Positions 43,322 through 51,186 of a DNA stretch of 64,000 nucleotides are shown here, piece by piece (position 1 is the first letter of the stretch; the number at the start of each line of letters is the position of its first letter). The translations under genes and the position numbers were made by a program. The notes under the pieces are model-generated. The model searched no databases. It saw only the letters and a list, made by a program, of their open reading frames with translations, and was not told the DNA's origin. This DNA comes from Lachnospiraceae bacterium (GTDB lineage Bacteria; Bacillota; Clostridia; Lachnospirales; Lachnospiraceae), in contig JAIKZQ010000042.1 of the NCBI GenBank assembly GCA_024682075.1, forward strand, positions 16,746-80,745. Direction: 5' to 3'.

Positions 43322-44245
43322 ATGAGCAGAAGACTTATTACCAGAAGTGATTTTGACGGACTTGTCTGTGCAATGCTTTTAAAGGAATTGGATATGATCG
43401 ATGAGATCAAATTCGTTCACCCCAAGGATGTTCAGGACGGTAAGGTCGACATAACGGGAGATGACATTACCACGAACCTCCCCTTTGATCCCAGAGTAAA
43501 GCTGGCATTTGACCATCACGAGAGTGAACTTTTGAGAGTGCACTCCGAGGAACTCAAGCAGAAGTTCATCATCGAAGGAGAAGCTAAGTCTGCTGCCAGA
43601 GTCGTATATAATTACTACGGCGGTGCCAAGACTTTCACCAGAGTCTCCGAAGAAATCATGACCGCAGTAGATAAGGGTGACAGCGCTGACTTCACGGCTG
43701 ACGAGATCCTCAATCCCAAGGGATGGGTGCTTCTTAATTTCCTGATGGACGCACGTACCGGTCTCGGAAGATTCCATGATTTCAGGATATCCAATTACGA
43801 TCTCATGATGGAACTCATCACATACTGTGTGGACCATCCCATCGATAAGATCATGGAACTCCCCGATGTAAAGGAAAGAGTAGACCTGTATTTCGAGCAG
43901 CAGGAGCTTTTCAAGGAGCAGCTTAACAGGATCGCCAAAGTAGACGGAAAGGTAGTTGTCATCGACCTTCGTAATGAAGAGACCATCTATGCCGGCAACC
44001 GTTTCATGATCTACGCAATGCATCCCGAGGTTGAAGTATCCGTGCACGTTGCATGGGGATTCAAGAAGCAGAATACGGCAGTCATGATCGGAAGATCGAT
44101 CATCAATAAGAGCTCAACCGTTAACATCGGTAACCTGTGCCTTGAGTACGGCGGAGGCGGACATGCTGCAGCAGGAACCTGTCAGCTTGACAACGACAAG
44201 GTAGATGCTGAACTTCCCGGAATCATCGCCAAACTTCAGGGATAA
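43322..44245 (+). CDS. DHH-family phosphoesterase (exopolyphosphatase-like)
   Basis: A 307-residue enzyme of the DHH superfamily. Motif I is RSDFDGLVCAM at the N terminus, motif III is FDHHESE near residue 64, and the DHHA1-type C terminus has YGGGGHAAAGTCQL. This places it near exopolyphosphatase and oligoribonuclease-like enzymes that use Mn2+ to cleave phosphoester bonds; which substrate is used cannot be said. It has a good site (AAGGAAGG), stands alone and is followed by a terminator. Confidence 0.9.
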   Translation: MSRRLITRSDFDGLVCAMLLKELDMIDEIKFVHPKDVQDGKVDITGDDITTNLPFDPRVKLAFDHHESELLRVHSEELKQKFIIEGEAKSAARVVYNYYGGAKTFTRVSEEIMTAVDKGDSADFTADEILNPKGWVLLNFLMDARTGLGRFHDFRISNYDLMMELITYCVDHPIDKIMELPDVKERVDLYFEQQELFKEQLNRIAKVDGKVVVIDLRNEETIYAGNRFMIYAMHPEVEVSVHVAWGFKKQNTAVMIGRSIINKSSTVNIGNLCLEYGGGGHAAAGTCQLDNDKVDAELPGIIAKLQG

Positions 44246-44257
44246 GAATAAACAATC

Positions 44258-44288
44258 AGCGGGTGGCCTCAGGTCACCCGCTTTTTTG
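44258..44288 (+). terminator. Rho-independent terminator after the DHH gene
   Basis: AGCGGGTG at 44258-44265 pairs with CACCCGCT at 44275-44282, followed by TTTTT. Confidence 0.85.
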
Positions 44289-44337
44289 AAATAATGACGA
44301 TCCGGCGAGGCCGGAAACCTGATAAGGAGGATTGATC

Positions 44338-44586
44338 ATGGAACATGTAACCTATGCTCCGAGCGGAGTGTGCTCAAAACAGATAGACTTTGACATCGAG
44401 GATGGCAAGATCAGAAATCTCGTATACGTCGGTGGATGCAACGGTAATCTCAAGGCTGTCGGAAAGCTTGTCGAGGGAAAGGATGCGAAGGAGATCGCAG
44501 ATATGCTGAGAGGCAACCTGTGCGGAGTAAGGGGCACTTCCTGCGCAGACCAGCTTGCCAAAGCCATTGACAAGCATTACAGCTGA
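44338..44586 (+). CDS. TSCPD-domain small protein (TIGR03905-like)
   Basis: An 82-residue protein that is little more than a TSCPD domain: YAPSGVCSKQIDFDIEDGKI at the start, VGGCNGN in the middle, and CGVRGTSCADQLAKAI at the end, with conserved cysteines that probably bind zinc. The same domain occurs at the C terminus of class II ribonucleotide reductases, but free-standing copies are common in clostridia and have no assigned role. I chose ATG 44338, 7 bases after AGGAGG, over the TTG at 44332. Confidence 0.88.
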   Translation: MEHVTYAPSGVCSKQIDFDIEDGKIRNLVYVGGCNGNLKAVGKLVEGKDAKEIADMLRGNLCGVRGTSCADQLAKAIDKHYS

Positions 44587-44594
44587 ACCGGATT

Positions 44595-44625
44595 AAAAAA
44601 GGGGGACGGATGAACCGTCCCCCCT
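44595..44625. terminator. Bidirectional terminator between TSCPD gene and trpB
   Basis: GGGGGACGG at 44601-44609 pairs with CCGTCCCCC at 44615-44623. On the minus strand the stem is followed by six T, a strong terminator for trpB; on + only a broken T tract follows. The stem sequence echoes the GGGGACGGTT hairpins at 18.9 and 23.1 kb. Confidence 0.85.
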
Positions 44626-44641
44626 ATTATTATATTAACTT

Positions 44642-46018
44642 TTATTCGGGAACCTTGGGAAGCTTTGCAATGGAAGCAGCGATGTCTTCATCGGTAGGGA
44701 TGGTATCGGTCATCTCGCCATCGTTGTACTTCTGGTAAGCAACGAGGTCGAAGTAACCGGTTCCGGTAAGTCCGAACACGATGGTCTTCTCCTCACCGGT
44801 CTCCTTGCATTTGAGAGCTTCGTCGATGGCAACCCTGATAGCGTGTGAGCTTTCGGGAGCGGGAAGGATTCCCTCGACTCTTGCGAACTGCTCTGCAGCC
44901 TCGAATACGGAAGTCTGCTCTACGCTTGTAGCCTCAATGTATCCGTCATGGTAGAGCTGTGAAAGAGTTGAGCTCATGCCGTGGAATCTCAGGCCGCCTG
45001 CATGGTTTGCAGAGGGGATGAAGCTGCTTCCGAGAGTGTACATCTTGGCAAGAGGGCAGATCATGCCGGTATCGCAGAAATCGTATGCGTAAGTGCCTCT
45101 TGTGAAGCTGGGGCAGGATGCGGGCTCAACAGCGATGATGCGGTAGTCTGCTTCTCCGCGGAGCTTCTCTCCCATGAAAGGAGCAATGAGTCCTCCGAGG
45201 TTGGATCCGCCGCCTGCACAGCCGATGATGATGTCAGGCTTGATGCCGTACTTGTCGAGTGCGGTCTTGGTCTCGAGACCGATGACGGACTGGTGAAGGA
45301 GAACCTGATTGAGAACGCTTCCGAGAACGTATCTGTATCCGGGATTCCTGGTAGCTACTTCAACAGCTTCGGAGATCGCACATCCGAGGCTTCCGGTGGT
45401 GCCGGGATGCTCTGCAAGGATCTTCTTGCCTACTTCGGTGGTCTCTGAAGGTGAAGGAACAACCGATGCTCCGTATGTACGCATTACTTCGCGGCGGAAA
45501 GGCTTCTGCTCATAGGAAACCTTTACCATGAATACCTTGCAGTCAAGGTCGAAATAGGAGCATGCCATTGAGAGAGCGGTTCCCCACTGACCTGCACCGG
45601 TCTCTGTGGTAACACCCTTGAGGCCCTGCTTCTTGGCATAATAAGCCTGGGCGATAGCGGAGTTGAGCTTATGGCTTCCGCTGGTATTGTTTCCTTCGAA
45701 CTTGTAGTAGATCTTTGCCGGAGTTCCGAGCTTCTGCTCAAGGCAGTAAGCACGTACAAGGGGTGAAGGTCTGTACATCTTGTAGAAGTTTCTGATGTCT
45801 TCGGGAATCTCTATGAAGGGAGTGGTCTCGTCAAGCTCCTGCTTAACAAGCTCTTCACAGAAGATGGGGGAAAGCTCCTCGGCCGAAAGAGGCTTTCCGG
45901 TTCCGGGATTGAGAAGAGGAGCGGGTTTGTTCTTCATGTCCGATCTGAGGTTATACCATGCTTTGGGCATTTCCTCTTCTGTAAGGTAGATCTTGTAGGG
46001 AATTGTGTTTTCAGCCAT
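44642..46018 (-). CDS. trpB: Tryptophan synthase beta chain, TrpB2 type
   Basis: A 458-residue PLP enzyme that joins indole and serine to give tryptophan. The PLP lysine lies in NTSGSHKLNSAIAQ near residue 113. The catalytic glutamate region is TETGAGQWGTALS, and the glycine loop for the phosphate is CAGGGSNLGG. The length and the N-terminal extension (YLTEEEMPKAWYN) are those of the TrpB2 group, which often lacks a TrpA partner. No other trp gene is nearby. A tryptophan T-box leader precedes it, so expression should rise when uncharged tRNA-Trp accumulates. The start has AGGAG 6 bases upstream. Confidence 0.95.
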   Translation of the reverse strand: MAENTIPYKIYLTEEEMPKAWYNLRSDMKNKPAPLLNPGTGKPLSAEELSPIFCEELVKQELDETTPFIEIPEDIRNFYKMYRPSPLVRAYCLEQKLGTPAKIYYKFEGNNTSGSHKLNSAIAQAYYAKKQGLKGVTTETGAGQWGTALSMACSYFDLDCKVFMVKVSYEQKPFRREVMRTYGASVVPSPSETTEVGKKILAEHPGTTGSLGCAISEAVEVATRNPGYRYVLGSVLNQVLLHQSVIGLETKTALDKYGIKPDIIIGCAGGGSNLGGLIAPFMGEKLRGEADYRIIAVEPASCPSFTRGTYAYDFCDTGMICPLAKMYTLGSSFIPSANHAGGLRFHGMSSTLSQLYHDGYIEATSVEQTSVFEAAEQFARVEGILPAPESSHAIRVAIDEALKCKETGEEKTIVFGLTGTGYFDLVAYQKYNDGEMTDTIPTDEDIAASIAKLPKVPE

Positions 46019-46059
46019 TTTGTTCTCCTTTCATCTTGCTGGGACCGGCTCTTTTTGAA

Positions 46060-46334
46060 AATAAAAAAACCTGTCCCACAGTAATTGTTACTGCTGGGAC
46101 AGGTAAAATCCTTACCTGCGGTGCCACCCGGCTTGGTGCTTTCACACCCACTTAGCGCATACAACCATATGCCGAATTTGTTAACGGAGATTCACCTCCG
46201 TCTCTCATACTCCGTATAAACGTTTCTGATCGCCCTCAGAAGTCCATTCGGTCAAAACACTTATATTCCGATCCCACCATCCGGAACTCTCTCGTATAAG
46301 GAGGTGATGACTTACTCACTCTTCATCAACGGTT
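46060..46334 (-). promoter_or_regulatory. T-box riboswitch, tryptophan specificity, upstream of trpB
   Basis: On the minus strand the RNA shows the stem I block GGAUGGUG, a specifier loop reading GAA-UGG-AC (UGG, plus strand 46244-46246), the UGAGGGC that follows it, and the conserved T-box GGGUGGCACCGC (complement at 46118-46129). Then comes a terminator stem, ACCUGUCCCA with UGGGACAGGU (46069-46104), and a U tract. UGG is the tryptophan codon, which fits the downstream gene. Binding of uncharged tRNA-Trp should favour the antiterminator. It fills the 456-base gap between trpB and the NUDIX gene. Confidence 0.95.
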
Positions 46335-46340
46335 TATGTG

Positions 46341-46369
46341 AATTTAACACAGTTAAGGAAGTCAGTCAA
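46341..46369 (-). promoter_or_regulatory. Promoter of the T-box-trpB unit
   Basis: Read on the minus strand, TTGACT (46364-46369) and TAAATT (46341-46346) are separated by 17 bases. Transcription would begin near 46334, at the expected 5' end of the T-box. Confidence 0.7.
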
Positions 46370-46474
46370 GACACAAAAACGGCATATATGACTTTTATGA
46401 CAAAAAACAGGGAATTTGGCAAAGGGCATTATGATACAATGACATATACATAAAAAGAAGTTATGGAGGGGCTT

Positions 46475-47011
46475 ATGGAAGCGGATAAGGATATGAAAGA
46501 TCCAGAAATCTGGGATCTCTATGACCGTGAGGGCAATAAAACGGGGGAGACCCATGTCAGGGGATTCGGCAATTACATACAGATCGCCGAAGGGAGATAT
46601 CATATCGTTGCCGACATACTGGCGATCCACGAGGACGGAACCTATCTTCTGACGAAGAGGAGCATGGAAAAAGATGTCTATCCCGGATACTGGGAGGCCA
46701 GTGCCGGCGGAAGCGCGGTTTCGGGAGAAGAACCGATTGAGGCGGCACTACGTGAACTGTACGAAGAGACAGGACTGAAACCGGTCAGTCTCGAACTGGT
46801 CGGGACCATGTTCAAAGACAGCTCGCATGCCCTTTATTATTCTTATATAGCAAGGATCGCGGGAGACAAGAACCGGGTCGTTCTTCAGGAAGGAGAGACG
46901 ACCGAATACAAATGGGTCGATAAGAAGGGATTCCTGGAATATGTCGATTCAGATGAGGCTATCAAAACGCATAATGACAGGTATGCGGATTATATTGATT
47001 CAATAAGGTGA
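46475..47011 (+). CDS. NUDIX hydrolase
   Basis: A 178-residue enzyme. The Nudix box fits the pattern Gx5Ex7REUxEExGU in full, at about residues 73-95 (from GSAVSGEE to RELYEETGL). Such enzymes cleave nucleoside diphosphates linked to another group, using Mg2+. The front half (EIWDLYDREGNKTGETHVRG) resembles Nudix proteins of the IDI-like/YfcD group, but the substrate is open. I chose ATG 46475 because GGAGGGG lies 5 bases upstream; the ATG at 46463 overlaps that site. Confidence 0.92.
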   Translation: MEADKDMKDPEIWDLYDREGNKTGETHVRGFGNYIQIAEGRYHIVADILAIHEDGTYLLTKRSMEKDVYPGYWEASAGGSAVSGEEPIEAALRELYEETGLKPVSLELVGTMFKDSSHALYYSYIARIAGDKNRVVLQEGETTEYKWVDKKGFLEYVDSDEAIKTHNDRYADYIDSIR

Positions 47012-47146
47012 TTTTTGGGATGTTTTGACTGCTTTTTGTTATTTGGTGGCATATTCGAATTATATTTGATAAAATATATTTAGAAGCCCGGATGCGTGAT
47101 GATCGCATACCGGAAGCTGGTATTTGGTTACGAGGTGACAAACAAA

Positions 47147-48001
47147 ATGAGTGACAGAAAAATTATACAAGATATGACACTTGATGAAGAAAGAGCACTG
47201 TACGGAAGCGACGGAATAGATGTCATTTCCTGCAGATTCGACGGACCGGCGGACGGAGAGAGTGCGCTTAAGGAAAGCAGGGACATAGATGTGAGAAACT
47301 GCTACTTTAATCTCAGATATCCGTTCTGGCATGATGATGGTCTTAAGATCACTTCTTCGGAAATGACGGCTAATTGCAGGGCGGCGCTCTGGTATACGAA
47401 GGATGCCGTAATAACGGATTCCAAACTGCACGGCATCAAGGCTCTCCGTGAGTGTTCGGATATTGTGATCGAAAACTGCAATATCGTTTCACCTGAATTC
47501 GGATGGTCCGTAAGTGACCTTGTCATGAGAAATTCTTCGGCACAGAGCGAGTATTTTTTCTTAAGATCATCCGACCTTAAGTTTGAAAATGTCAGTCTCA
47601 AGGGAAAGTATTCGTTCCAGTACATCACCGACTCGGTGTTTGAAAACTGCAACTTCGATACCAAGGATTCTTTCTGGCACGCAAAGGATGTGATCGTGAG
47701 GAATTCGGTGATAAAGGGAGAGTATCTTGCATGGTACAGCGAGGATGTTACTTTCGAGAACTGCACGATCATCGGAACACAGCCTCTGTGCTACTGCAAG
47801 GGCCTTAAGCTGATAAACTGCAGGATGGAAGGTGCGGATCTTGCTTTTGAAAAGTCCGAGGTGGATGCGACCATCCTGACTCCTGTCATCAGCATCAAGA
47901 ATCCTTACAGCGGAAGGATCGAGGTTCCGGGTGTCATGGAAGTGATAAGGGATGATGAGAATGCGGAGGCTGAGATCATAATCGCATCCGGAATGAGCTG
48001 A
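47147..48001 (+). CDS. DUF3737 family protein (parallel beta-helix like)
   Basis: A 284-residue protein that matches DUF3737 in overall pattern. It consists of short repeats of the kind FENCNFDTKDSFWHAKDVIV, DVRNCYFNLRYPFWHDD and TFENCTIIG, each about 20 residues, which suggests a right-handed beta-helix as in pectate-lyase-like proteins. No signal peptide is seen. Family function is unknown. The start is ATG 47147 with GAGGTG 9 bases upstream; a longer frame from 47096 lacks a site. Confidence 0.85.
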   Translation: MSDRKIIQDMTLDEERALYGSDGIDVISCRFDGPADGESALKESRDIDVRNCYFNLRYPFWHDDGLKITSSEMTANCRAALWYTKDAVITDSKLHGIKALRECSDIVIENCNIVSPEFGWSVSDLVMRNSSAQSEYFFLRSSDLKFENVSLKGKYSFQYITDSVFENCNFDTKDSFWHAKDVIVRNSVIKGEYLAWYSEDVTFENCTIIGTQPLCYCKGLKLINCRMEGADLAFEKSEVDATILTPVISIKNPYSGRIEVPGVMEVIRDDENAEAEIIIASGMS

Positions 48002-48276
48002 AGTATCGCACCGGTGACGATCTCATATTTCGTCATCATCGCATCGTGGTCTCTCCGGATCGTGTCGCCGTCTTTTGCATTAGCCGCAGCTTCCGGTGCG
48101 GCAGCAAGTTCTGAAAGTTCCTGAGCACCTATCATCTTGGAGGTGCTCTTTATTGTATGTACATATATGCTGTAATCATGCCGGTTTGCGGCATCGAAGT
48201 CTTTCTTCAGATTCCCTGTATGAACCTGCCGTAACTTTAAGAAAAAAAGCATTTCAAGATGCCAATAAAGGTGAAA
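48002..48276 (-). pseudogene. Decayed Hpt-domain remnant of a hybrid kinase
   Basis: The minus strand of the gap between the DUF3737 and lipoprotein genes encodes a clear Hpt fragment: NLKKDFDAANRHDYSIYVHT, then IKSTSKMIGAQELSELA and GDTIRRDHDAMMTKYEIV. It aligns with the Hpt domains of the six intact hybrid kinases in this window (for example VHALKSSSKMIGA). A stop codon (TAG at 48277-48279) lies upstream in frame, nothing of the receiver or kinase is left, and the frame runs on into the antisense of the DUF3737 gene without its own stop. It is best read as the leftover C terminus of a lost seventh kinase. A short free-standing Hpt protein starting at 48252 cannot be wholly excluded. Confidence 0.65.
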
Positions 48277-48367
48277 CTAGACCCTGATGCGTGATATAAT
48301 GATAAACGGGAATTACTGTTCGCATTGTATACAATTGCATGCAGGAATCTTAAGGGGAGAGAAATCA

Positions 48368-50158
48368 ATGAAAAAGAGACTGGCAGACATGCTGCTTGTT
48401 GTGTGCCTGGGACTGTGTCTGGGACTGGCAGGATGTGCGGGAAACGATCCCGGGTCCGGCAGGGATGAGATTGAAGAAGATGATGAAGACGAAGATGATG
48501 AGGATGACGAGGACGAAGACGGAGATGATGACCTGAAAGAGCCCGAAGAGGCAGCAGTCCGGGTCATCGATCACGGTTCGGCCGAATCCCTCCTTTCATT
48601 CATCGAGGGAGCCTGGCATCTGACAGATAAAAATACCGGTACCGTATACGGTGAGATGCAGTTTGATGCCGGCGGAAAATGCGAATTCACTTCTCTTGTA
48701 AACGGCAGCAGCTGTGAGGGCTCAATCTCCTTTACGGAAGGATATAATGAGAACATGTCCGGGCTTCACTGTTATGAGCTTTCTCTTGAGGGACTTCTTG
48801 ATTTCGGCTGCGGGATAGATGAGGATGTTTCTGCCGGGAATTTCCTGATATCTCAGACTGACGGAGGTGATTTCCTTTATCTGGAAGAGATCGGAAACGG
48901 CGGATCCGCGATCTTTTATGACGTGTTCATGTCGCCAGACGCCGGGGATTACAGCTTTGACATGCAGTGGCTGTTTGTCAGGGAAAATGATGTGAACGTA
49001 GCAGCGGAGCCGGAGAAGAATGCGACGTTTTATGCGATCGCGATCGAAAACGGTGATCAGAGCATTCTGCTTCAGAGGATGGATGCGGTTGCTTTTGAAA
49101 GGATCCGCGAGTACGCGCCCTTCAGATACATGGCAGCGCGTTTTGATGAAAGCGCATATTCGGAGGCGGCATGGTATACATTTACTGAGGATGCCGATCT
49201 GGGAGGCGTTCTGAATAAAACAATGCTGCATGCTCCGTTCCCTTCAACGATCTATGAAGTCACTACAGGATCCGACGGCTCGATCACCTCGCTTTCCGAA
49301 GTCGAAAGAGCATATTACGGTGAATATGAGCTTTATCCCCTTGAGCAGGAAGTGAGCTTTAATGGCACCACATTTACCGTTAACGGATATGATCTTAAGC
49401 TTGAAGATTACGGCATTGAAGGCGGTCCGATCACAGATTGTGAGGTCTTCGGGGATTATGCGATCCTTGAGTCACACATCAATCCTCATATGGGCCTGAT
49501 AACGATCTTTAACATAAGGACAGGATGGCCTGAAAAGGAAATGTACGGCTGCAATTTCATTCACGGTGACAGGATCTGGGATTCCTTCTATACGTACATG
49601 GATACTGTGTATGATTATGCGGGCAATGAAGTGTTCACCGTGGACGGCACGGAGATAAGCAGCATTTCTTTTACCGACACAGAACTCGGCATCAAAGTCG
49701 AATACTGGAAGGCTGATTATGAAGAAACGAACACGCAGGTGATAGAGCGTCCCGAAGTGCTCAATGCACCGATCTATGCATTCATGGATTACAGACATCA
49801 CACCTGCGGAGAAACATGGCAAGAATTCATGAGCTATGCTCCACAGGGTGCTCTCGTCATGGTGATGGTAAACCCGTATCCTGATGAATCCTGGGATTAT
49901 TATCAGCCCACACCGGTTGAAGGTGAGTACGGTCTTGATCTGGTCTATGTCATATCGCTTGCCGACGGCACGACCGTTTCGTTCGGTCCGGGCACTGAAG
50001 CGGTACTGGATAGGGGAGCTTTTACATCATACAGCCTTACCGTTTCCGAAGGAGTTCCGATGTATACGCTCACAGCTCAGGCTCAGGACGGCAGAAGCGC
50101 AGACTGGCCCGCAGTTATCATAAGCGGCCGTGATGACATCCGCTGGACATTCAGATGA
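48368..50158 (+). CDS. Secreted lipoprotein with acidic tract, function unknown
   Basis: A 596-residue protein. The signal peptide ends in lipobox LAGC with C23 as the lipidated residue. Residues 33-62 are almost entirely aspartate and glutamate, a low-complexity linker between anchor and body. The body starts with a lipocalin-like or DUF-type beta domain (FIEGAWHLTDKNTGTVYGEM, CEFTSLVNG) repeated in style further on. I do not recognise a family. ATG 48368 has GGGGAGAG 7 bases upstream. The stop overlaps the next gene by 4 bases (ATGA), so both are translated together. Confidence 0.8.
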   Translation: MKKRLADMLLVVCLGLCLGLAGCAGNDPGSGRDEIEEDDEDEDDEDDEDEDGDDDLKEPEEAAVRVIDHGSAESLLSFIEGAWHLTDKNTGTVYGEMQFDAGGKCEFTSLVNGSSCEGSISFTEGYNENMSGLHCYELSLEGLLDFGCGIDEDVSAGNFLISQTDGGDFLYLEEIGNGGSAIFYDVFMSPDAGDYSFDMQWLFVRENDVNVAAEPEKNATFYAIAIENGDQSILLQRMDAVAFERIREYAPFRYMAARFDESAYSEAAWYTFTEDADLGGVLNKTMLHAPFPSTIYEVTTGSDGSITSLSEVERAYYGEYELYPLEQEVSFNGTTFTVNGYDLKLEDYGIEGGPITDCEVFGDYAILESHINPHMGLITIFNIRTGWPEKEMYGCNFIHGDRIWDSFYTYMDTVYDYAGNEVFTVDGTEISSISFTDTELGIKVEYWKADYEETNTQVIERPEVLNAPIYAFMDYRHHTCGETWQEFMSYAPQGALVMVMVNPYPDESWDYYQPTPVEGEYGLDLVYVISLADGTTVSFGPGTEAVLDRGAFTSYSLTVSEGVPMYTLTAQAQDGRSADWPAVIISGRDDIRWTFR

Positions 50159-51054
50159 CCATGAAAGCATATTATCACCTTCCGGGGCTGTTCGAATTTT
50201 ATGATCTGTATAAGGCATTTCTTCCGCTTTATTACGGGCACAGAGAATACTTCCATGACTGGTGCGGAATCGGTTCGATATACGGAGCACCGGGGGATTG
50301 CATATGGGGCGGAGGCCGGCTGGGCTTCGGTGACGAGGATCCCGAAAATGTTGCCGCATTGATGCGTGAGTACGGGATTTCTTCATGCCTTACGTTCAGT
50401 AACTCGCTGATCCGGGAAAGCCATCTTTCGGACAGGAAAGCGGACCGCCTCTGCAGACTGTTTGAAAATAACGGAAATGTCAGAGGAGGAGTGATCATTT
50501 ATTCGGATCTTCTCCTTGATCACATAAGAAAAAACTATCCGGATTTTTATTTTGTGTCTTCGACCACGAAGGTACTTACGGACTTTGAACAGTTTGAAAA
50601 AGAACTGGACAGAAGCGAATTCAGATATGTTGTTCCCGATTTCAGGCTTAATAAGGAATCGGAGAAACTGAATGCCCTTACTTCGGATCGGAAAAGCAAA
50701 GTGGAATTCCTGTGCAACGAGTGCTGTGACATTAACTGCGCGGACCGCAGGAGATGTTATGAGAATGTGAGCAGAAAGTGTCTCGGGGAAGATATCCCGG
50801 ATCATGTCTGCACATCGGCTAACGCATCAAGAGGCTACCGTTTTTCGGATGCCATGAACAATCCTTCTTTCATCGGAACGGATGACATTCTGAACACGTA
50901 CATTCCTGCCGGCTTTTCCGAGTTCAAGATAGAAGGGCGCGGACTTGGAAGCGCAGTGGTTTTTGAATTCCTTCTCTACTACATGACAAGGCCGGAATAC
51001 CGGCTCAAGGTCAGGGAAGAGATATATCTGGACAGCATGCTGGATCTGTTTTAG
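50155..51054 (+). CDS. U32-like TIM-barrel protein with cysteine cluster
   Basis: A 299-residue protein without signal peptide. I do not recognise a named family, but the course of the sequence (GGVIIYSDLLLDHIRKNYPD, YFVSSTTKVLT, FRYVVPDFRLN) resembles peptidase U32/UbiU-UbiV proteins. It has a cysteine cluster, CNECC through CADRRRCYENVSRKC near residues 185-211, that could hold an Fe-S cluster as in UbiU/UbiV. C-terminal block FKIEGRGL is also U32-like (usually FKIEGR). The role is unknown; coupling to a surface lipoprotein gene gives no clear hint. Confidence 0.55.
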   Translation: MTMKAYYHLPGLFEFYDLYKAFLPLYYGHREYFHDWCGIGSIYGAPGDCIWGGGRLGFGDEDPENVAALMREYGISSCLTFSNSLIRESHLSDRKADRLCRLFENNGNVRGGVIIYSDLLLDHIRKNYPDFYFVSSTTKVLTDFEQFEKELDRSEFRYVVPDFRLNKESEKLNALTSDRKSKVEFLCNECCDINCADRRRCYENVSRKCLGEDIPDHVCTSANASRGYRFSDAMNNPSFIGTDDILNTYIPAGFSEFKIEGRGLGSAVVFEFLLYYMTRPEYRLKVREEIYLDSMLDLF

Positions 51055-51186
51055 CCGCATGAGCCGGGTTCACTTGCTGATCCATGCAGGCAATATGCCT
51101 GTTAATGATATTCGTGAGGCTGCATAAAGGCGCATTGCAGATATTCTTTATTTAAGACTAAATGCTGAAAACGGAGGCTCATATTG

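Noticed and set aside
46060..46334. Possible small protein gene in the trpB leader
   Set aside because: The region is fully explained by T-box stem, specifier, T-box sequence and terminator.
51055..51186. Small hairpin CAGGCA-ATA-TGCCTG as a terminator after the U32-like gene
   Set aside because: Only six base pairs and no T tract follow; the 132-base gap shows nothing else convincing.
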